A stretch of DNA of 64,000 nucleotides from Lycorma delicatula (GCF_047948215.1 NC_134464.1:4908001-4972000), one strand, 5' to 3'; counted from the stretch's first letter, positions 48,961 through 60,552 are shown. Translations and numbers: made by a program. The notes: a model not told the origin generated them from the sequence alone.

Positions 48961-50220
48961 AGATCAAAATGGTATTTGAAGAAGGAAAAAAAGCGTTAAA
49001 ATTTACCGAGATAACTTTCAGATTCGGTTGAGGTCTTATTTCATAGCAAATCACAGCAAGTTTTGATTCACGTAGTTCATTTACCGATTCGCCTACCGGT
49101 GCTTTCACCGGTGTCGTTAAAAATGAATTCATTTACTGGCGCGGAACGTGCTCCCTGTGTGTAGGGAGCCTCCTAGGAGGCTTAAAATTTACTCTCCACA
49201 CAAAACCTGTTAAACACACAAAATCACCAGGACGCCCACGCGTCCCTGAAGCTGGTGTGGAACAACTCAGAGGAAGCTTTGCAGGTAGTCCGAAGAAATC
49301 AACTCGACGCGCGTCACACGAGACTGGCATTCCACAAACGACTGGTTGGCGAGTATATCGTAAAAGATCGCATTACGTACAAACTAACCGTTCTGTTGAA
49401 CGCGGTTCAACAGATTACAAACGAAGAAAAGTTTGCTCGGCTGCAGTTTTGTATGAAATGACGGATAGAATTTCAGACAACGGTACGCTTTAAATCGATG
49501 TAATTTTTAGAGATGAGTCAACGTTTTACATCAGCGGCAAGGCGGACAAACACTCATAACTGCCGAATATGGGGTAGTAAAACCCTCATGAAATTTTGCA
49601 GCGCGTGCGTTATAGCCCTAAGCAAACAAAGACAGTACAGCCCGTTCTTCTTCCAGGAATCGACCGTAAACGGTATTGTCCATCTGTACGCGCTTCAAAA
49701 TTGTTTTAATTCAATTGTTTTAATTCGGTTAGACGATGATGACCGAGATGGACGCCATTACTATCAGCAAGGCGGGGCACCACCCCCGTTACCGCCTACA
49801 AGTCAGAGATTTTCTTGATACTTGATTACCAGGTCGGTGGATCGGTCGTGGAGCTCCGATCGCACGGCTCACTCTCTTCCCAGATTTGATCCCGATGGAT
49901 TTTTGTCGTGAAGTTTTTGTGAAATCGGCCAATCGCCTACGAAGGCCGAGATCGGTCTTCGTCTGCCGATCTCGTCGAGCTAAGACTTCAAATTAACGCC
50001 GCAGCTGCAGAGGTAACGCCCGACTTGCCGGCTAGTGTGAAATGAAATCGATTTCCGGCGGGACGTATGTCGAATTAAAAACGGAAGCCGCATCGAACCA
50101 AAGCGAATGTCGGGTGACAAACTTGATGTGTTTTTCTGTAAAATGAAACCTCAACCGAATCTATAAGTTACCTCGTAAATTTTTGTACGCTTTTAAATTT
50201 GTAAAGTTCTTTTTGAATCC
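48961..50220 (+). mobile_element. Small Tc1/mariner-type transposon
   Basis: The left inverted repeat, with core cagattcggttgagg (49019-49033) and upstream aaatttaccgagataacttt, matches in reverse complement cctcaaccgaatct (50149-50162) and aagttacctcgtaaattt on the right. Weaker similarity extends the arms outward to about 48961 and 50220. It encloses a transposase remnant of the same superfamily as the 42.2 kb element, but its terminal repeats are short and of different sequence, so it is a different family. Confidence 0.75.
49130..50140 (+). pseudogene. Tc1/mariner-superfamily transposase remnant
   Basis: After a KSPGRPRVPEAGVEQLRG linker (an AT-hook-like GRPR block typical of this group) come SPKKSTRRASHETGIPQTT and GWRVYRKRSHYVQT, the second helix-turn-helix half (open frame 49257-49493). 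The catalytic part follows in other frames: IVFRDESTFYISGKADK (first Asp, about 49503), then YYQQGGAPPPLPPTSQRF (second block, where the usual Asp of QQDGAPP is Gly), then PGRWIGRGAPI and LFPDLIPMDF (third block, about 49840-49905). The lost second Asp and frameshifts make it inactive. The first helix-turn-helix before 49200 is not clear. Confidence 0.75.
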
Positions 50221-52250
50221 CCGGTATTTAATGTTTTATTTACAAATATATTTTCATCTGTTATTACAGGTGAATGTATTACGTAATATAATACATATAT
50301 TACAGAAATATGTTATCTATTATTACATACGTTTTCTAAGTCGGCTAATTTAAATTCTAATAATCAATCCTCGTTCGTTATTAATTAAAAAGGTTGATTT
50401 TAGTATAATCTAGTTTTATCGTTAAGTAAATGTTTTCTTTAAAATTTGATCTCGTTTCTATAACGTTTATATAATTATCAAAACCGAGCGCGTGAAAAAA
50501 GTAAATACATAACAAGAGACGACACATATGAAATGGAAAACTCATCGGATGAGTGTACGTGAAATAAGTGCTGGACGGGGGTTGTACGATAGTTTGGTGT
50601 TTATAGAGGGTGGTAGTCACGACGGGTGGGTGGCGATGTATTGCGGTGTGGCGGGCGACGAATGCACGTGGTATTTCGCGTGTATAGAGCATCGGGGCGG
50701 AAGTCCGCACCGCTTCCGGCAACGTAAGACTTCATCTGCTCGTCTACATCTCTCCTCTTTTATACGTTACAATCTTCTTTCCGTCACATCGCTATTATGT
50801 AGCTTTATTAAAACTTGTTTTATCATTTTCCAATTCTGTTGTAGGATCAGATAGGAAAAAATATATCGAAGATAAGTGTGTTACTGTACCGTCGTGAAAT
50901 GTAACGGACGTCAAGTAATCGTACCGGTAACAAGACTAGGGTATTTTTGAATAAATTAAATGCGTGTTATTCAAATACGAATTGAATTTATTTTTATTTT
51001 TAAAAGATTAAAAGAAAAGGAAGATGTAATTCGTGCCGTATGATTTTTTTTAAATGTACGTTTAGCCTTAATTTTTACAAAATTCACCAATTTTAACGAT
51101 TTGATTTTTTAATTATGGTGAGAAAATTCTTGAAGCGGTTCCGTAAAAAACTTAAGTTAGGGCTTTGAAACGAAAAATTAATACATTTCTACATTATTTA
51201 TTGCATAATGATGTACAGTCAAAAGAATTGAATTAGATACCCAAAATGTTTTCGAATGATACTACAGAACGGTTAGTTGGAAAATTTTATATCAAAGTGT
51301 CCTAAATTTAATTATATATTTATATTATGTTAATTTTAGTTTTACTTTTACTTTATTTTTATTGTACTTTATGTTAATATAAAAAAATATAATAAAATAT
51401 GAAATATACCCTAATTCCAAAGAACCTTCTTTTACGTTCAGTTCAGTGTCTTTACTTCGACTGTGTATCCTTTTTTTATTCCTTTCGTAACGCAGGGTTA
51501 TACTTTTACTGTACCTTACGAAGGCTTTTTATTTTGTACACAGGTAGCGATGTTTTTCGGGCTTAAAATACTAAAAATAAAAATAATACCGATAACGTAA
51601 AACAAACAAATTTCTAACTTTAAATACTAATAAGAACAATATTACAAATAAAAAGAGTTTGACTCTTTTTTAATTCGACGGCAAAAAAAAATCTTACCAA
51701 GTTGTCGTTAATTATCTATTTTTATCTCAGAACTGAACTCAAAAATCATAATTAAAAAAAAAAATTCTAAAAAATTACAAAAATATTATGTTTACTTCTT
51801 ACCGTGTTTTTAAGTTTGTAAACTTGTCATTTAATTTATAATAGGCCTAAATATTTAATTTTATTCGAATAATAAAATATTTATTTTGATTATAGACAAT
51901 TTTTAATAAAACTTTCGTTCGTTTATAAAATCCAGTTTAGGTTTCTAAAATTAAAATTACAGGGATGAAAAAAATTGTTTTATTATTTTGAACAAAAAAC
52001 TCAAATATCCGATAATTCATATAAAAAAAATCTTTGTCTCACCTCCGCGATAACATTTTGTTCGTCATTTTACACTTTCAAAATAGACCTGTTAACCATA
52101 TTTTACGGTATTTAATAATCAGTAATCGGTCGGTTAATAATATATATTTAAAAAATTATGAACGATATTAAAAATCAAAGTTTTACTAACGAAAACCCAA
52201 AATTGTAACTCGAGAGTTTTCGGTTCTTATGCCGTTGTCAGGAGTTATTA
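50221..52250. other. Unassigned sequence, with a GC-rich core
   Basis: At 50525-50725 the sequence is unusually GC-rich and open in frames on both strands (plus 50528-50854, minus 50722-50381). No motif is recognisable in either translation, and I do not call a gene. The remainder is AT-rich. Confidence 0.4.
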
Positions 52251-52665
52251 AAAATCTGATGTGGACACCACATGACTTCCTTGTTCGCCTATTAAATTAC
52301 ATATACAATTTTTTTTTTTTTTAAATGAAAAGTACAGCATTTTATTTCATTAATAACCTCTGATATCTTTTAATTTTTTTTATTGAATTATTATTTATCG
52401 AAAAAAACTTTTCAATCGGAGGTTAATAATTATTAATAAATCGATATATTTAAATTTAAAAAAAAGGAAATGAAGTCTGATTCGAACCGATGTGCCTTCC
52501 CCTTATAAGATCCAAATATTTCCTTAATTAAAATTTCATTTGGCTATAACTCTGAAACCGATAAAAATAAGTACCAGTTATGATATACGGTTGAAAAGCT
52601 CTCAATAAGGGCTTATTACTGCATTTAACAAAAAGTTCAAAATCCAAATTGTTTTGGATTTTCCC
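52251..52665 (-). repeat. Family P repeat, copy P5 (partial)
   Basis: Starts aaaatctgatgtggacacca (reverse of the P 3' end), passes aaaatttcatttggctataa and agctctcaataagggcttat, and stops within the block at ccaaattgttttggatttt. The 5' third of P is absent, replaced by the pyrimidine tract of repeat H2. Confidence 0.8.
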
Positions 52666-53022
52666 ATTTCCATTTTTTCCTATTTCCCTCTTACCTTTCC
52701 TCACTTTCCCAATTTCCTTTATCTCTTTTTCTTTTCCATTTTTTCCTTTTTCTCTTTCTCCCCTTTTCCTTCCGCGTAAATCGATTCAGTAGTTTTTTAG
52801 TCTATAGCGGACACTCATACAAATATTGCCTTTATATATATATATAGAAGAAGATCTGCTTGTATATTTGTTTGCTTCGTAAATATCTCGACCCAGGAGC
52901 CACCTGGCGGGTCCAAACTAAATCAGAAACCTTCGCACAACTCACCAAAGTTTCATCGCAGTCGGTTGAATGGCATAGGAACGCATACGGGACAAACAAA
53001 TTAATTTATATATATATATAAG
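52666..53022 (-). repeat. Composite repeat H, copy H2
   Basis: In plus-strand order: a C/T-only-like tract (52665-52770), module X reversed (cgcgtaaatcgattcagtag to tatatatatatagaagaaga), then module Y reversed (cctggcgggtccaaactaaa, ggaacgcatacgggacaaac). This is a shortened version of H1 and H3. Confidence 0.7.
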
Positions 53023-53208
53023 ATTATTAACTTCTGATTGTAAAAAAACTTTTCGATAAATAATAATTCAATATTAAGAATAAAAAAAAATACATCAGAG
53101 GTTATTAATGAAATAAATTTTATGTAGTTTTCATTTAAAAAAATGCGTTTAAAAATATGTAATTTATAGGCGTACAAGAAAGTCATGTGGTGTCCACATC
53201 ATATTTTT
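53023..53208 (+). repeat. Family P repeat 3' end, copy P5b
   Basis: Plus-strand P 3' end from attattaacttctgattgta to gtcatgtggtgtccacatca. It is inverted relative to P5, so 52251-52450 and 53023-53208 form arms of about 190 bp around H2. Confidence 0.8.
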
Positions 53209-53307
53209 TTACATCGTCCGAGGAAGTAAAAATACTTAAAATTACATTTATTTTTTGTCCCGGGTTTCCAATTCGTTTTCGTCAACATATTTAACGTAAA
53301 TCATAGC

Positions 53308-53445
53308 GGTAGCATCTCGGCCTTTCATCCGGAGGTCCCGGGTTCTAATTCCGGTCAGGCATGGCATTTTCACACACGCTACTAATCATTTATCTCTTCC
53401 TCTGAAGCAATACCTAACGGTGGACCCGGAGGTTAAAATAAAGAA
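53308..53445 (+). repeat. tRNA-headed SINE, S2
   Basis: From gcggtagcatctcggccttt through tccggaggtcccgggttcta, then atggcattttcacacacgct, cctctgaagcaatacctaac and cggaggttaaaa, with an A-rich tail. Only the first bases of the tRNA head are missing. It is the best-preserved S2 body in the window. Confidence 0.8.
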
Positions 53446-53836
53446 AGAAAAATCATAGATTCTTACTTATCCAGCCGAAAATATATATATATATTTTAAA
53501 TAAATCGCTGCTCATCGAAGAAGCGTTTTGAAGAAAAAAATTGTAATTGAACATTTCGTGTTTATTATCTCTTTTTTTGTCGTAGTTGTAGAACTTCTCT
53601 AATAATAATTAATTTCCAAATTAAAAGTTCGGTTTATGAAATTATGAAGTTACGTCGTTAAAATAGGCTTAGTTTTGTCGGTTTTCTTTCATATAAAATT
53701 ATAATTATTAACGAGAACGATAAATAATTAAACCCCTTTTATATATAGGATATTTATTTAATGTTAGCAGACCCGGCAATGCTTTGCTATTGCTAGATTT
53801 GAGTATAAAATGTTTTTGCTATATTGCTAGATTTTT

Positions 53837-54438
53837 GTTCATTTAATCTATATAAATCGATTAAATGAACGCGATTGAAAGTTCGATATAACATTTTTTT
53901 AAAATGAATATTACAGAACTTCACAAAATTTAACCTCTCACTTTATCTCTTTTTCCCTTTTTTCCTTTCCCCCTTTCCATACTTTTCTATTTCCCTTCCA
54001 CTTTTTTCTTTCTCCTCTTCCCATATTTCCGTTTTCCTCTTTTTACCTTTTTCCCAGCGCGTAAATCGGCTCAGCAGTTTAATTAGTCTATAGCAGACAC
54101 GCGTACGAACATCGCCTTTTATATACGAATTTAGAAGAGTTATAGAAGAGTCTGTGTATTTCTTTGTTTGTGTCGAAAATATCTCGACAGCGGCGCCACT
54201 TAGCGGGTCCATTTTTTACAAAAATATTTCTTTTCGCGTAACTAATATACGTTCTGTGTACGAGCCAAATCGGAATATAAATGCAATTTTTCCAAATATC
54301 TCAATCCCAGCGCCACCTAGCGGGTCCAAACTGATTTAGAAACCTTCGCGGGCGTGCGCACAAAAACTCACCAAAGTTCATCGCAATCGGATGGATGGAA
54401 AGGAACGCATACGGGACAAACAATCATTCATAATTATA
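53837..54438 (-). repeat. Composite repeat H, copy H3
   Basis: In plus-strand order: gttcatttaatctatataaa, acttcacaaaatttaacctc, a long pyrimidine-rich tract (53937-54055), module X reversed (gcgcgtaaatcggctcagca), then module Y reversed with two copies of gcgccacctagcgggtcca-like sequence (about 54193 and 54309) and aaggaacgcatacgggacaa. The minus-strand open frame 54212-53943 is a Lys/Glu-rich translation of the pyrimidine tract, not a gene. Confidence 0.75.
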
Positions 54439-54559
54439 TATATATTTAACGTATTATATATTTCTCCGACCGGCTTTCTAGCTACTGCCGGGTCTGGGAG
54501 TGTGTATGTAAGCGAATGCGATTGCTGCTACCGGCTTAGCAGAACTGACGTAACTGCAG

Positions 54560-54808
54560 TTATAGTGCGACATGAGTGTAAATTGTACCGGTAAACATGT
54601 AGTCTGGAACACATTCGGATTGACCGCTTCTGAGACGTGTGGTTAATTGAAAACCCGACCGCTAAAGAACACCGGAATTCACAATTTAGCATTCAAATCC
54701 GCGTAAAATCAACCGCCTTTACAAGAACTCGAACCTTAGAACTCTCGACTTCGAAAATCAGCTGTTTTTCCGATGATGAGTTTAATCGCTACACCGACCC
54801 GTCGACTT
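54560..54808 (-). repeat. tRNA-headed SINE S1
   Basis: Reverse-strand S1 blocks: gattgaccgcttctgagacg, gaccgctaaagaacaccgga, tagcattcaaatccgcgtaa, aagaactcgaaccttagaac and the head tttaatcgctacaccgaccc. The 3' end beyond cgacatgagtgtaaattgta is diverged or lost. Confidence 0.75.
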
Positions 54809-55380
54809 ATTATTTAATATAAATATAAATTAATTCTTAGTTCTGAAGGATAAGCAAACGAACTTACCGTTATTTATTAGTTTTAATCGATAAAAGAAAA
54901 ATTATATCTTTACAAAAAATTAGTTTTCTGGGGAACGATTCCGTCGATTCAAAAATATTCTAGTCGAAGGAGAACCCTGAAGGACAGGGGTAGATGGATA
55001 TTTTTTAAGAATTTTATTGCGAGTTCCATTTAGGATTACGGCCTGATTAATAAAGAAATTTTTTCATTAAAAAAAAAAAAATAATAAATCGAATTGCAAC
55101 CGGTTAAATAAAATTACAATCGATTCTTCATCGTCGATTGTAAAATAAGTATTAAGATTTACTCGTCGAAAAAGATGTGGTGCGACTATAGCGTAATTTG
55201 CTACAGTTTTATTTAATTCATAGATATATTAGAAAAACGTACGCGTAGAAAGAGCACTAAGTGACCGATTCTCAAGATACGAGTAGGTACACTGATATTT
55301 TAATTCTTTTGTAAATTTTAATTCGAGCACGTCAAATTTTTATTATAAAGATCAATCTAACGATTAATAAATATTTCACA
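54809..55380. other. Unassigned AT-rich sequence
   Basis: No element recognised. Confidence 0.45.
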
Positions 55381-55389
55381 CGCACACAG

Positions 55390-55443
<54 letters not shown>
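55381..55443. repeat. (CA)n-(TA)n microsatellite
   Basis: Imperfect CA units followed by about 20 TA units. Confidence 0.95.
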
Positions 55444-55451
<8 letters not shown>

Positions 55452-56107
55452 GACAGCTTTTATTTAGTACAGCTCTAATATTTTACAAGTCTTAGTAGAC
55501 ATGTATAAGGTCTACAGGGCAGCGTGTAGTTTATTCGGGAGAGCGCCTATTGTTCGTTTAGTAGACCTAGTTCTGTTCAGCGTACATCTTTTGTAATATA
55601 AAGACCTACCAACGTCTCTTTACACAATCCAATGCCGTTTGCGATCCAACTGAAAACCAATGTTTCTCACGGTTACTGTTTATACGCTGGTCCTGTGTAT
55701 GTGCGCGCGCGCGTGTCTGTAATACATATACACACAGAATTAATACTTTATTTTTTATATATAAAGGTACTTTTTTATACTCATTTACGAACGGTTAAAT
55801 ATTTTTCAATAAATTAATTTTTTTTTCTTTAAATTAATATGACTGAATTTTTTTATTAAAATCTTGTTTCGGTAGAAACATAGTGACATTAGCTGACAAA
55901 TAATTTTTTTTGGTGCTATATAATTCACCGTATCGAGTTCAGTAATTAGATTCGTCGTATGAAAAAAAAAAATTGTTTGATATTCATTTTGTTTATTTCT
56001 CATTAACGAAATAAATTATAATTACAACGACCAGATTTACCTCAAATTAAATAGAATTTTAGATTAAAATCGATACACGATGAAGTACTTATTAAAAAGA
56101 TTGTTTT
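55444..56107. other. Unassigned sequence
   Basis: Frames at 55632-55817 and 56003-55806 have no motif. AT-rich, nothing else seen. Confidence 0.4.
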
Positions 56108-56286
56108 TTTGAAAGAGCGGGCGTCAACTAGGATTATTAGCCCGGTGGAAATCGGTAGCGTATCAAACATGCCACGGGTCTCGGAATTTCGTGCGGAGGT
56201 CCCGGATTCGAATTCCCCGGTCAGGTCCGGCGTCTTTTCTACGCGACCAGTTTCCACTGGGCTAATGATACCCGGTCTTTCAAAAA
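56108..56286 (+). repeat. S2-related SINE with fold-back ends
   Basis: The core has gtagcgtatcaaacatgcca, cgtgcggaggtcccggattc, gaattccccggtcaggtcc and cgcgaccagtttccactggg, i.e. the tRNA-like head and the body type of the 28.4 kb copy. The ends are inverted: attagcccggtggaaa (56136-56151) pairs with tttccactgggctaat (56251-56266), and ttttttgaaagagcgggcgtc pairs with gatacccggtctttcaaaaa. Confidence 0.6.
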
Positions 56287-56600
56287 TAAAAAAAAAGCTT
56301 CAACCACAAGCTCCGCCTTGCCCGATACCTCTTTAATATGTTTATTGTACAGCCCTGCTTGTTCAAACCATAAGCCAAGATACTTTTCATGGGGCTGCAT
56401 GGCCACTCGGATCTCATCTACGGCGATGTTGATCTGTCGGATTTTTCGCCGGCCGACTACTCCCACGACCTGCGTCTTTTGAGGCGCTAACTTCAGTCCT
56501 TTATTCGCCAGCCAAACACTCACGTTTGCTGTTTGTTAGCTGTTCTCTCGACATCTTCTTCCGAGTGACCTATAACTAACTGTTACGGTTACTGGACCTG
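56287..56600 (-). pseudogene. R1-clade-like LINE reverse transcriptase remnant
   Basis: On the minus strand the frame from 56523 reads MSVWLANKGLKLAPQKTQVV, then GRRKIRQINIAVDEI, HEKYLGLWFEQAGLYNKHIK and EVSGKAELVVEA. In R1-type RTs the segment after the FADD box reads as W(L)xxxGLxLAxxKTexvl..., then a YLGVxxD block and HI..V..KA. Upstream, in a shifted frame, VIGHSEEDVERTANK fits the region just after that box. R1-clade membership is inferred; the sequence is not next to rDNA. The fragment ends where the fold-back SINE begins. Confidence 0.7.
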
Positions 56601-58773
56601 TTATAAGCGCAAGAAACGATAAAAAGGATGACATTTTAATAATTTTTTGTTTTCAAAACCTCAATGATTTCTATAAACATCTTTACGGTTCCTTTTGAAT
56701 ATATTTTTTAGTAAAATGTGAACGATTTGAAATTTAAAAAAAAGTTTCCATTTAAACCTAATTTCGTAGTTTTCAAAATTTGAATTTCGTTTTTCGCTGT
56801 TTAGAGAGTTTATTTTTTTGAAAAGAAATGTAATACTAAACTATAGTATTGACGGAAGTATAATATGCGATACGAAAGCACGAACGCGAGAAATTACGTT
56901 TTACAAACCGCTTAAAGGAAAGTCGTTTAAGAGTATTTAATACCGTATCGCTTCTTCAAAGCGAGCTAATACCCAAATAAATACAAAGGTTCCTGAAACT
57001 TCTTTACACTTTTAAAACAGAAAACCGGGTTCGCTAACAGTTTTAATGGAAATTTTTCATTTTTTCTTAACGCTTTCTACATGCTGATACTAATTTACGA
57101 GTGTATTATGGAAAAATTTTATCGTTACGCATCTCAGTTATAGTTTAAATACCGTAAAAATGTTTCAGTGAAAAGCGTTTTCTTTACCGAAAGTTGAAAA
57201 CTCAATTTTTTCCGGAAAAAATTTAAACATCGTATTTCAAGATAAAATCATGTTATTAAATATACTTGCGAATTTTTTTTTTTTATTCTTCTGACCGAAT
57301 TACTCTACGCTGATATTTAACTACCGGTAAAATACGTATGAACGAATACCTTCGATAAATTTTTATTTTCTCTAACGCTTTTGGATATGGGTTTTTGCGA
57401 CGTATCGAGTTTCCTTAGTCCAGAAACAAAAAAAGTTATAGAAAGTTCCGAAAGATGTAGGTGCGTATATATATTTTTTATTAATATCTCTGAACTTGCT
57501 CGACATACATTTTTTAAAAACGACTGAAAAAATTCCATATATGAGGCGTCGGTATTATTAATTTTTGGAAAAAATTATAAAAAGCCGAGTAATGGTTTCC
57601 CCCTCTTTTTTTTAGTATAGCTGTCGTAGAAAGTTGAACTTTAGCACGATGAAAGTATTTTATTAATTTAATTAAAATTGCAAAGTTTTAAGTTCGGGGA
57701 AATAATTCAGCATTATTTATAAACAGCTTTTGCTATATGTATATCTGGAAAAGCAGTCGATTAGAAAGCCGAAACTTCTCACAAACGTTTCCTTGTAAGC
57801 TAGTATATGTATTTACTTTTACTTTTTTATCTATTTTTTATTTTTACTCGCAATTACAAAACAATGACGCGATTACTTTTTTATTTTTAATAATAATAAT
57901 AAAAAAAGAAATTTCAATATAACAATTTACGCAGTATAACATGAAATGTGTAACTGGTATGAAAATTTACCTACCCTCTGAAGATAAATCCGTGTTGAAG
58001 GTTACTATCGCAATAACATTTTGTAATGTGAAACAAAAATTTTGAAATACACAGTTTATAAATACTGTAATCCGAAAATTTATTTATATACATACCAGCT
58101 TAGGTCTAATTTTCGACTCCATCGAACAAAGGCATCACAGTAACCGTTTTTTAAAATGCCCAGCTTACAGAAATAAGTAATTATTCCAATAAATAAACTT
58201 TTAAGCGCCGAATGACTAGGGAACTTAATGAAAGCTGTACTTAAAATTATATCGGTAATTTTTTAAGTTTAATTCTCAAAATTGAAAATCCTACTTTCTA
58301 GTATTAATAATGACGGCAAAGAAAGAATTTAAAAAAATTTTCATTTTTAATAATTTTAATCCTTTATCTCTTTTTCAAGTCGCGGCTAGTATAAAAATGT
58401 AATACGAGCTGCTATAGAAAAAGTAGGTAAAATGGAACCCAGATTCTTTAACAATTTTTTTTTTAACGGTTATTATGTAAATACAGTATACTTTGATGAC
58501 GAAAACGCCATTTCGTCACGGGAGTCGATTGAGACCCAAAATTTTCCAATCGATTATATTCTCAATTAGACTTTTAATACTGCATAATTTTTAAGGTAAA
58601 AACGTAATTTGATTAAATTTTTATACTGAAAATTTTACTCTAAATAATTTACTCTAATAATTTTACTCTAAATATACCGTAATTAAATCGCTAATAATTT
58701 AAAACCTTACTATTATTGAAAAAAAAATTGTCAAGGAGCAAAGCGGGGAAAATTTTGTATCCCTTTGCCCGCT
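56601..58773. other. Unassigned AT-rich sequence
   Basis: No element recognised. Phrases like ttcttaacgctttctac and ttttctctaacgcttttgg recur loosely, suggesting an old degenerate repeat, but I could not define a unit. Confidence 0.4.
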
Positions 58774-59498
58774 TTTAGGTAGATTTCATAAGAAAGCTAC
58801 CTATTGAAAAGGGTACCACGATTCGATTTCCGGAAAATTTCCACATATCTTCGCATTTCACATCCCCCAGATCCCAAAACCACCGTCAGCTCAAAAGTTA
58901 ATATTTCACTTTCTTGTGGACGCGATAACCGCCGTAATTTTCCGCCAATCGCTTTCAAATTGTTTCCTAAAAAAACCAGACCTAAAATCTCGGTCGAGTT
59001 TGTTAACGGCCAAAATCGGACCATCGGGGTGGAAACGGGGTGGCTTTTCTAAAAATAAAAACAAATTATTGCTACAACTTTTTTATTAAGTAAAGTATTA
59101 AATTCGTTTAAAGTTACTACGATTCTTTGAATAGGTGCCTAAAATTTATGTAAAATTTTTTGATATCACCAACCGTTGGCTCAGGGGTGAAAAAAAAAGG
59201 TTTTGAACACAAAATATCATATTTCCCTTAATAGCTACAGTATGGAATCGGTTTAAAGTGATCGTTAGTCCTCTAAACGTTACCTAAAACTTTTGTTTGA
59301 AACAATTTTTGGTATGACCAACTCTTACGGCAAGGGATGACCAAAATGTTTCTGGAATTGTAAAATGGGGGTTGTCGTATGCTAAACACGTGAAACTTTT
59401 TTCTCATGCAACCATTGTCGTATTCAATCAATTTGAAGGTTTCTTAACTTTAAGGTGGAAATTTTTTTTATCCCCTCCTTACCACCGGTAAAATTGTT
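58774..59498 (+). repeat. Repeat Q, copy Q1
   Basis: Begins ttaggtagatttcataagaa and carries aagctacctattgaaaaggg, accaccgtcagctcaaaagt, ccgccaatcgctttcaaatt, caaccgttggctcaggggtg and tacggcaagggatgaccaaa. It ends near taaggtggaaattttttt. Nearly the same order is seen in Q2. No protein signal; a plus frame 58804-59052 and its antisense are by-products. Confidence 0.85.
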
Positions 59499-59503
59499 TT
59501 TCA

Positions 59504-60147
59504 ACTTTTTTTAAATTTAATTGTATTGATTTATTAATAATTATTAATCTCCGATTGTAGAAAAGTTTTACAATGAATAATAATTCAATAATAACACTAA
59601 AAAAAGTATTTATATTAAAAAATTCAGAGGTTAGTGAAATAAAATTTTATGTACTTTACATTAAAAAAAAAATGAAATGAAGTCGGATTCTAACGGATGT
59701 ACCTTCCGCTTGTAAAAGCAAAATATTTCATTCACTAAAATTTTATTTAGGTATAACTCTGGAATCGATGAAAATAAGTACCACTCGTGATACATTGTTG
59801 AAAAGCTCGCGATGAGGGCTTATTATTGAAGTTATGGAAAACTCCAAAATCCAAATGTTTTGGATTTTGGGATTTTTTGGACGCTTTTGGTCAAGTCGAT
59901 TGCAATCAAAAGGGGAGGTGCATAATTAGATGTTACAACAGTCCTAAATCCAAAATTTCAACGTTCTACGGCTAATATTTTTTGAGTTATGCGAGATACA
60001 TACGCACAGACGTACGTACAGACGTCACGCCGAAAATAGTCAAAATGGATTCAGGGATGGTAAAATGGAAATTTCCGTTGAAATCTGAAAACCGAAATTT
60101 TTCGCGATCGCAATGCTTCCTTTACTTCGTACAAGGATGTAAAAGTC
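59504..60147 (-). repeat. Family P repeat, rearranged copy P6
   Basis: 59677-60147 is P on the minus strand (gaagtcggattctaacggat to cctttacttcgtacaaggat). 59504-59676, which should be the 3' portion, lies in plus orientation instead (ttaataattattaatctccg to atgtactttacatt). The copy therefore has an inverted 3' module compared with P5. The last bases of P, including the ggtgtccacatcag end, are absent. Confidence 0.75.
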
Positions 60148-60281
60148 GAGATGTTTAAATAACAGTTAATAATTTTAATCGGGCCCAAATTATTTTTATC
60201 GGTAATTGGTCTCTGGTTATTGAATTCACTGCTGTAATAATTCGATTTCGCAGATCTTGAAGAGTAGCCGGCTTAACTGGT
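60148..60281. other. Short unassigned spacer
   Basis: AT-rich spacer between P6 and an S1 SINE; nothing recognised. Confidence 0.4.
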
Positions 60282-60552
60282 AAACCCACCGGGTTGGTCT
60301 AACGGTTAACTAGTGATCGCAAATCAATTTTCTAAGGTTCAAATCCTAACAAAGGCAAGAATAACGTTTTTACGGATTTGAACAGAAGATAGTGAATGCC
60401 AGTGTTCTTTGGTGGTTGGGATTCAATTAACCACACATCTCAGGAATGGTCGGCCTGAGACTGTACGAGACTAAACTTCATTTACGTTCATGTATTTCAT
60501 CCTCTGAATTAATACCTTAAGGTAGTTTCGGAGACTAAACAGAAAAAAAAAG
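60282..60552 (+). repeat. tRNA-headed SINE S1, plus strand
   Basis: Begins aacccaccgggttggtctaa (A-box), has ggttcaaatcctaacaaagg (B-box region), gtgttctttggtggttggga, ttcaattaaccacacatctc and aggaatggtcggcctgagac. It ends gagactaaacagaaaaaaaa. It is the only full-length S1 on the plus strand. Confidence 0.85.

Noticed and set aside
53943..54212. Lys/Glu-rich minus-strand frame
   Set aside because: It is the translation of a pyrimidine tract inside repeat H3.
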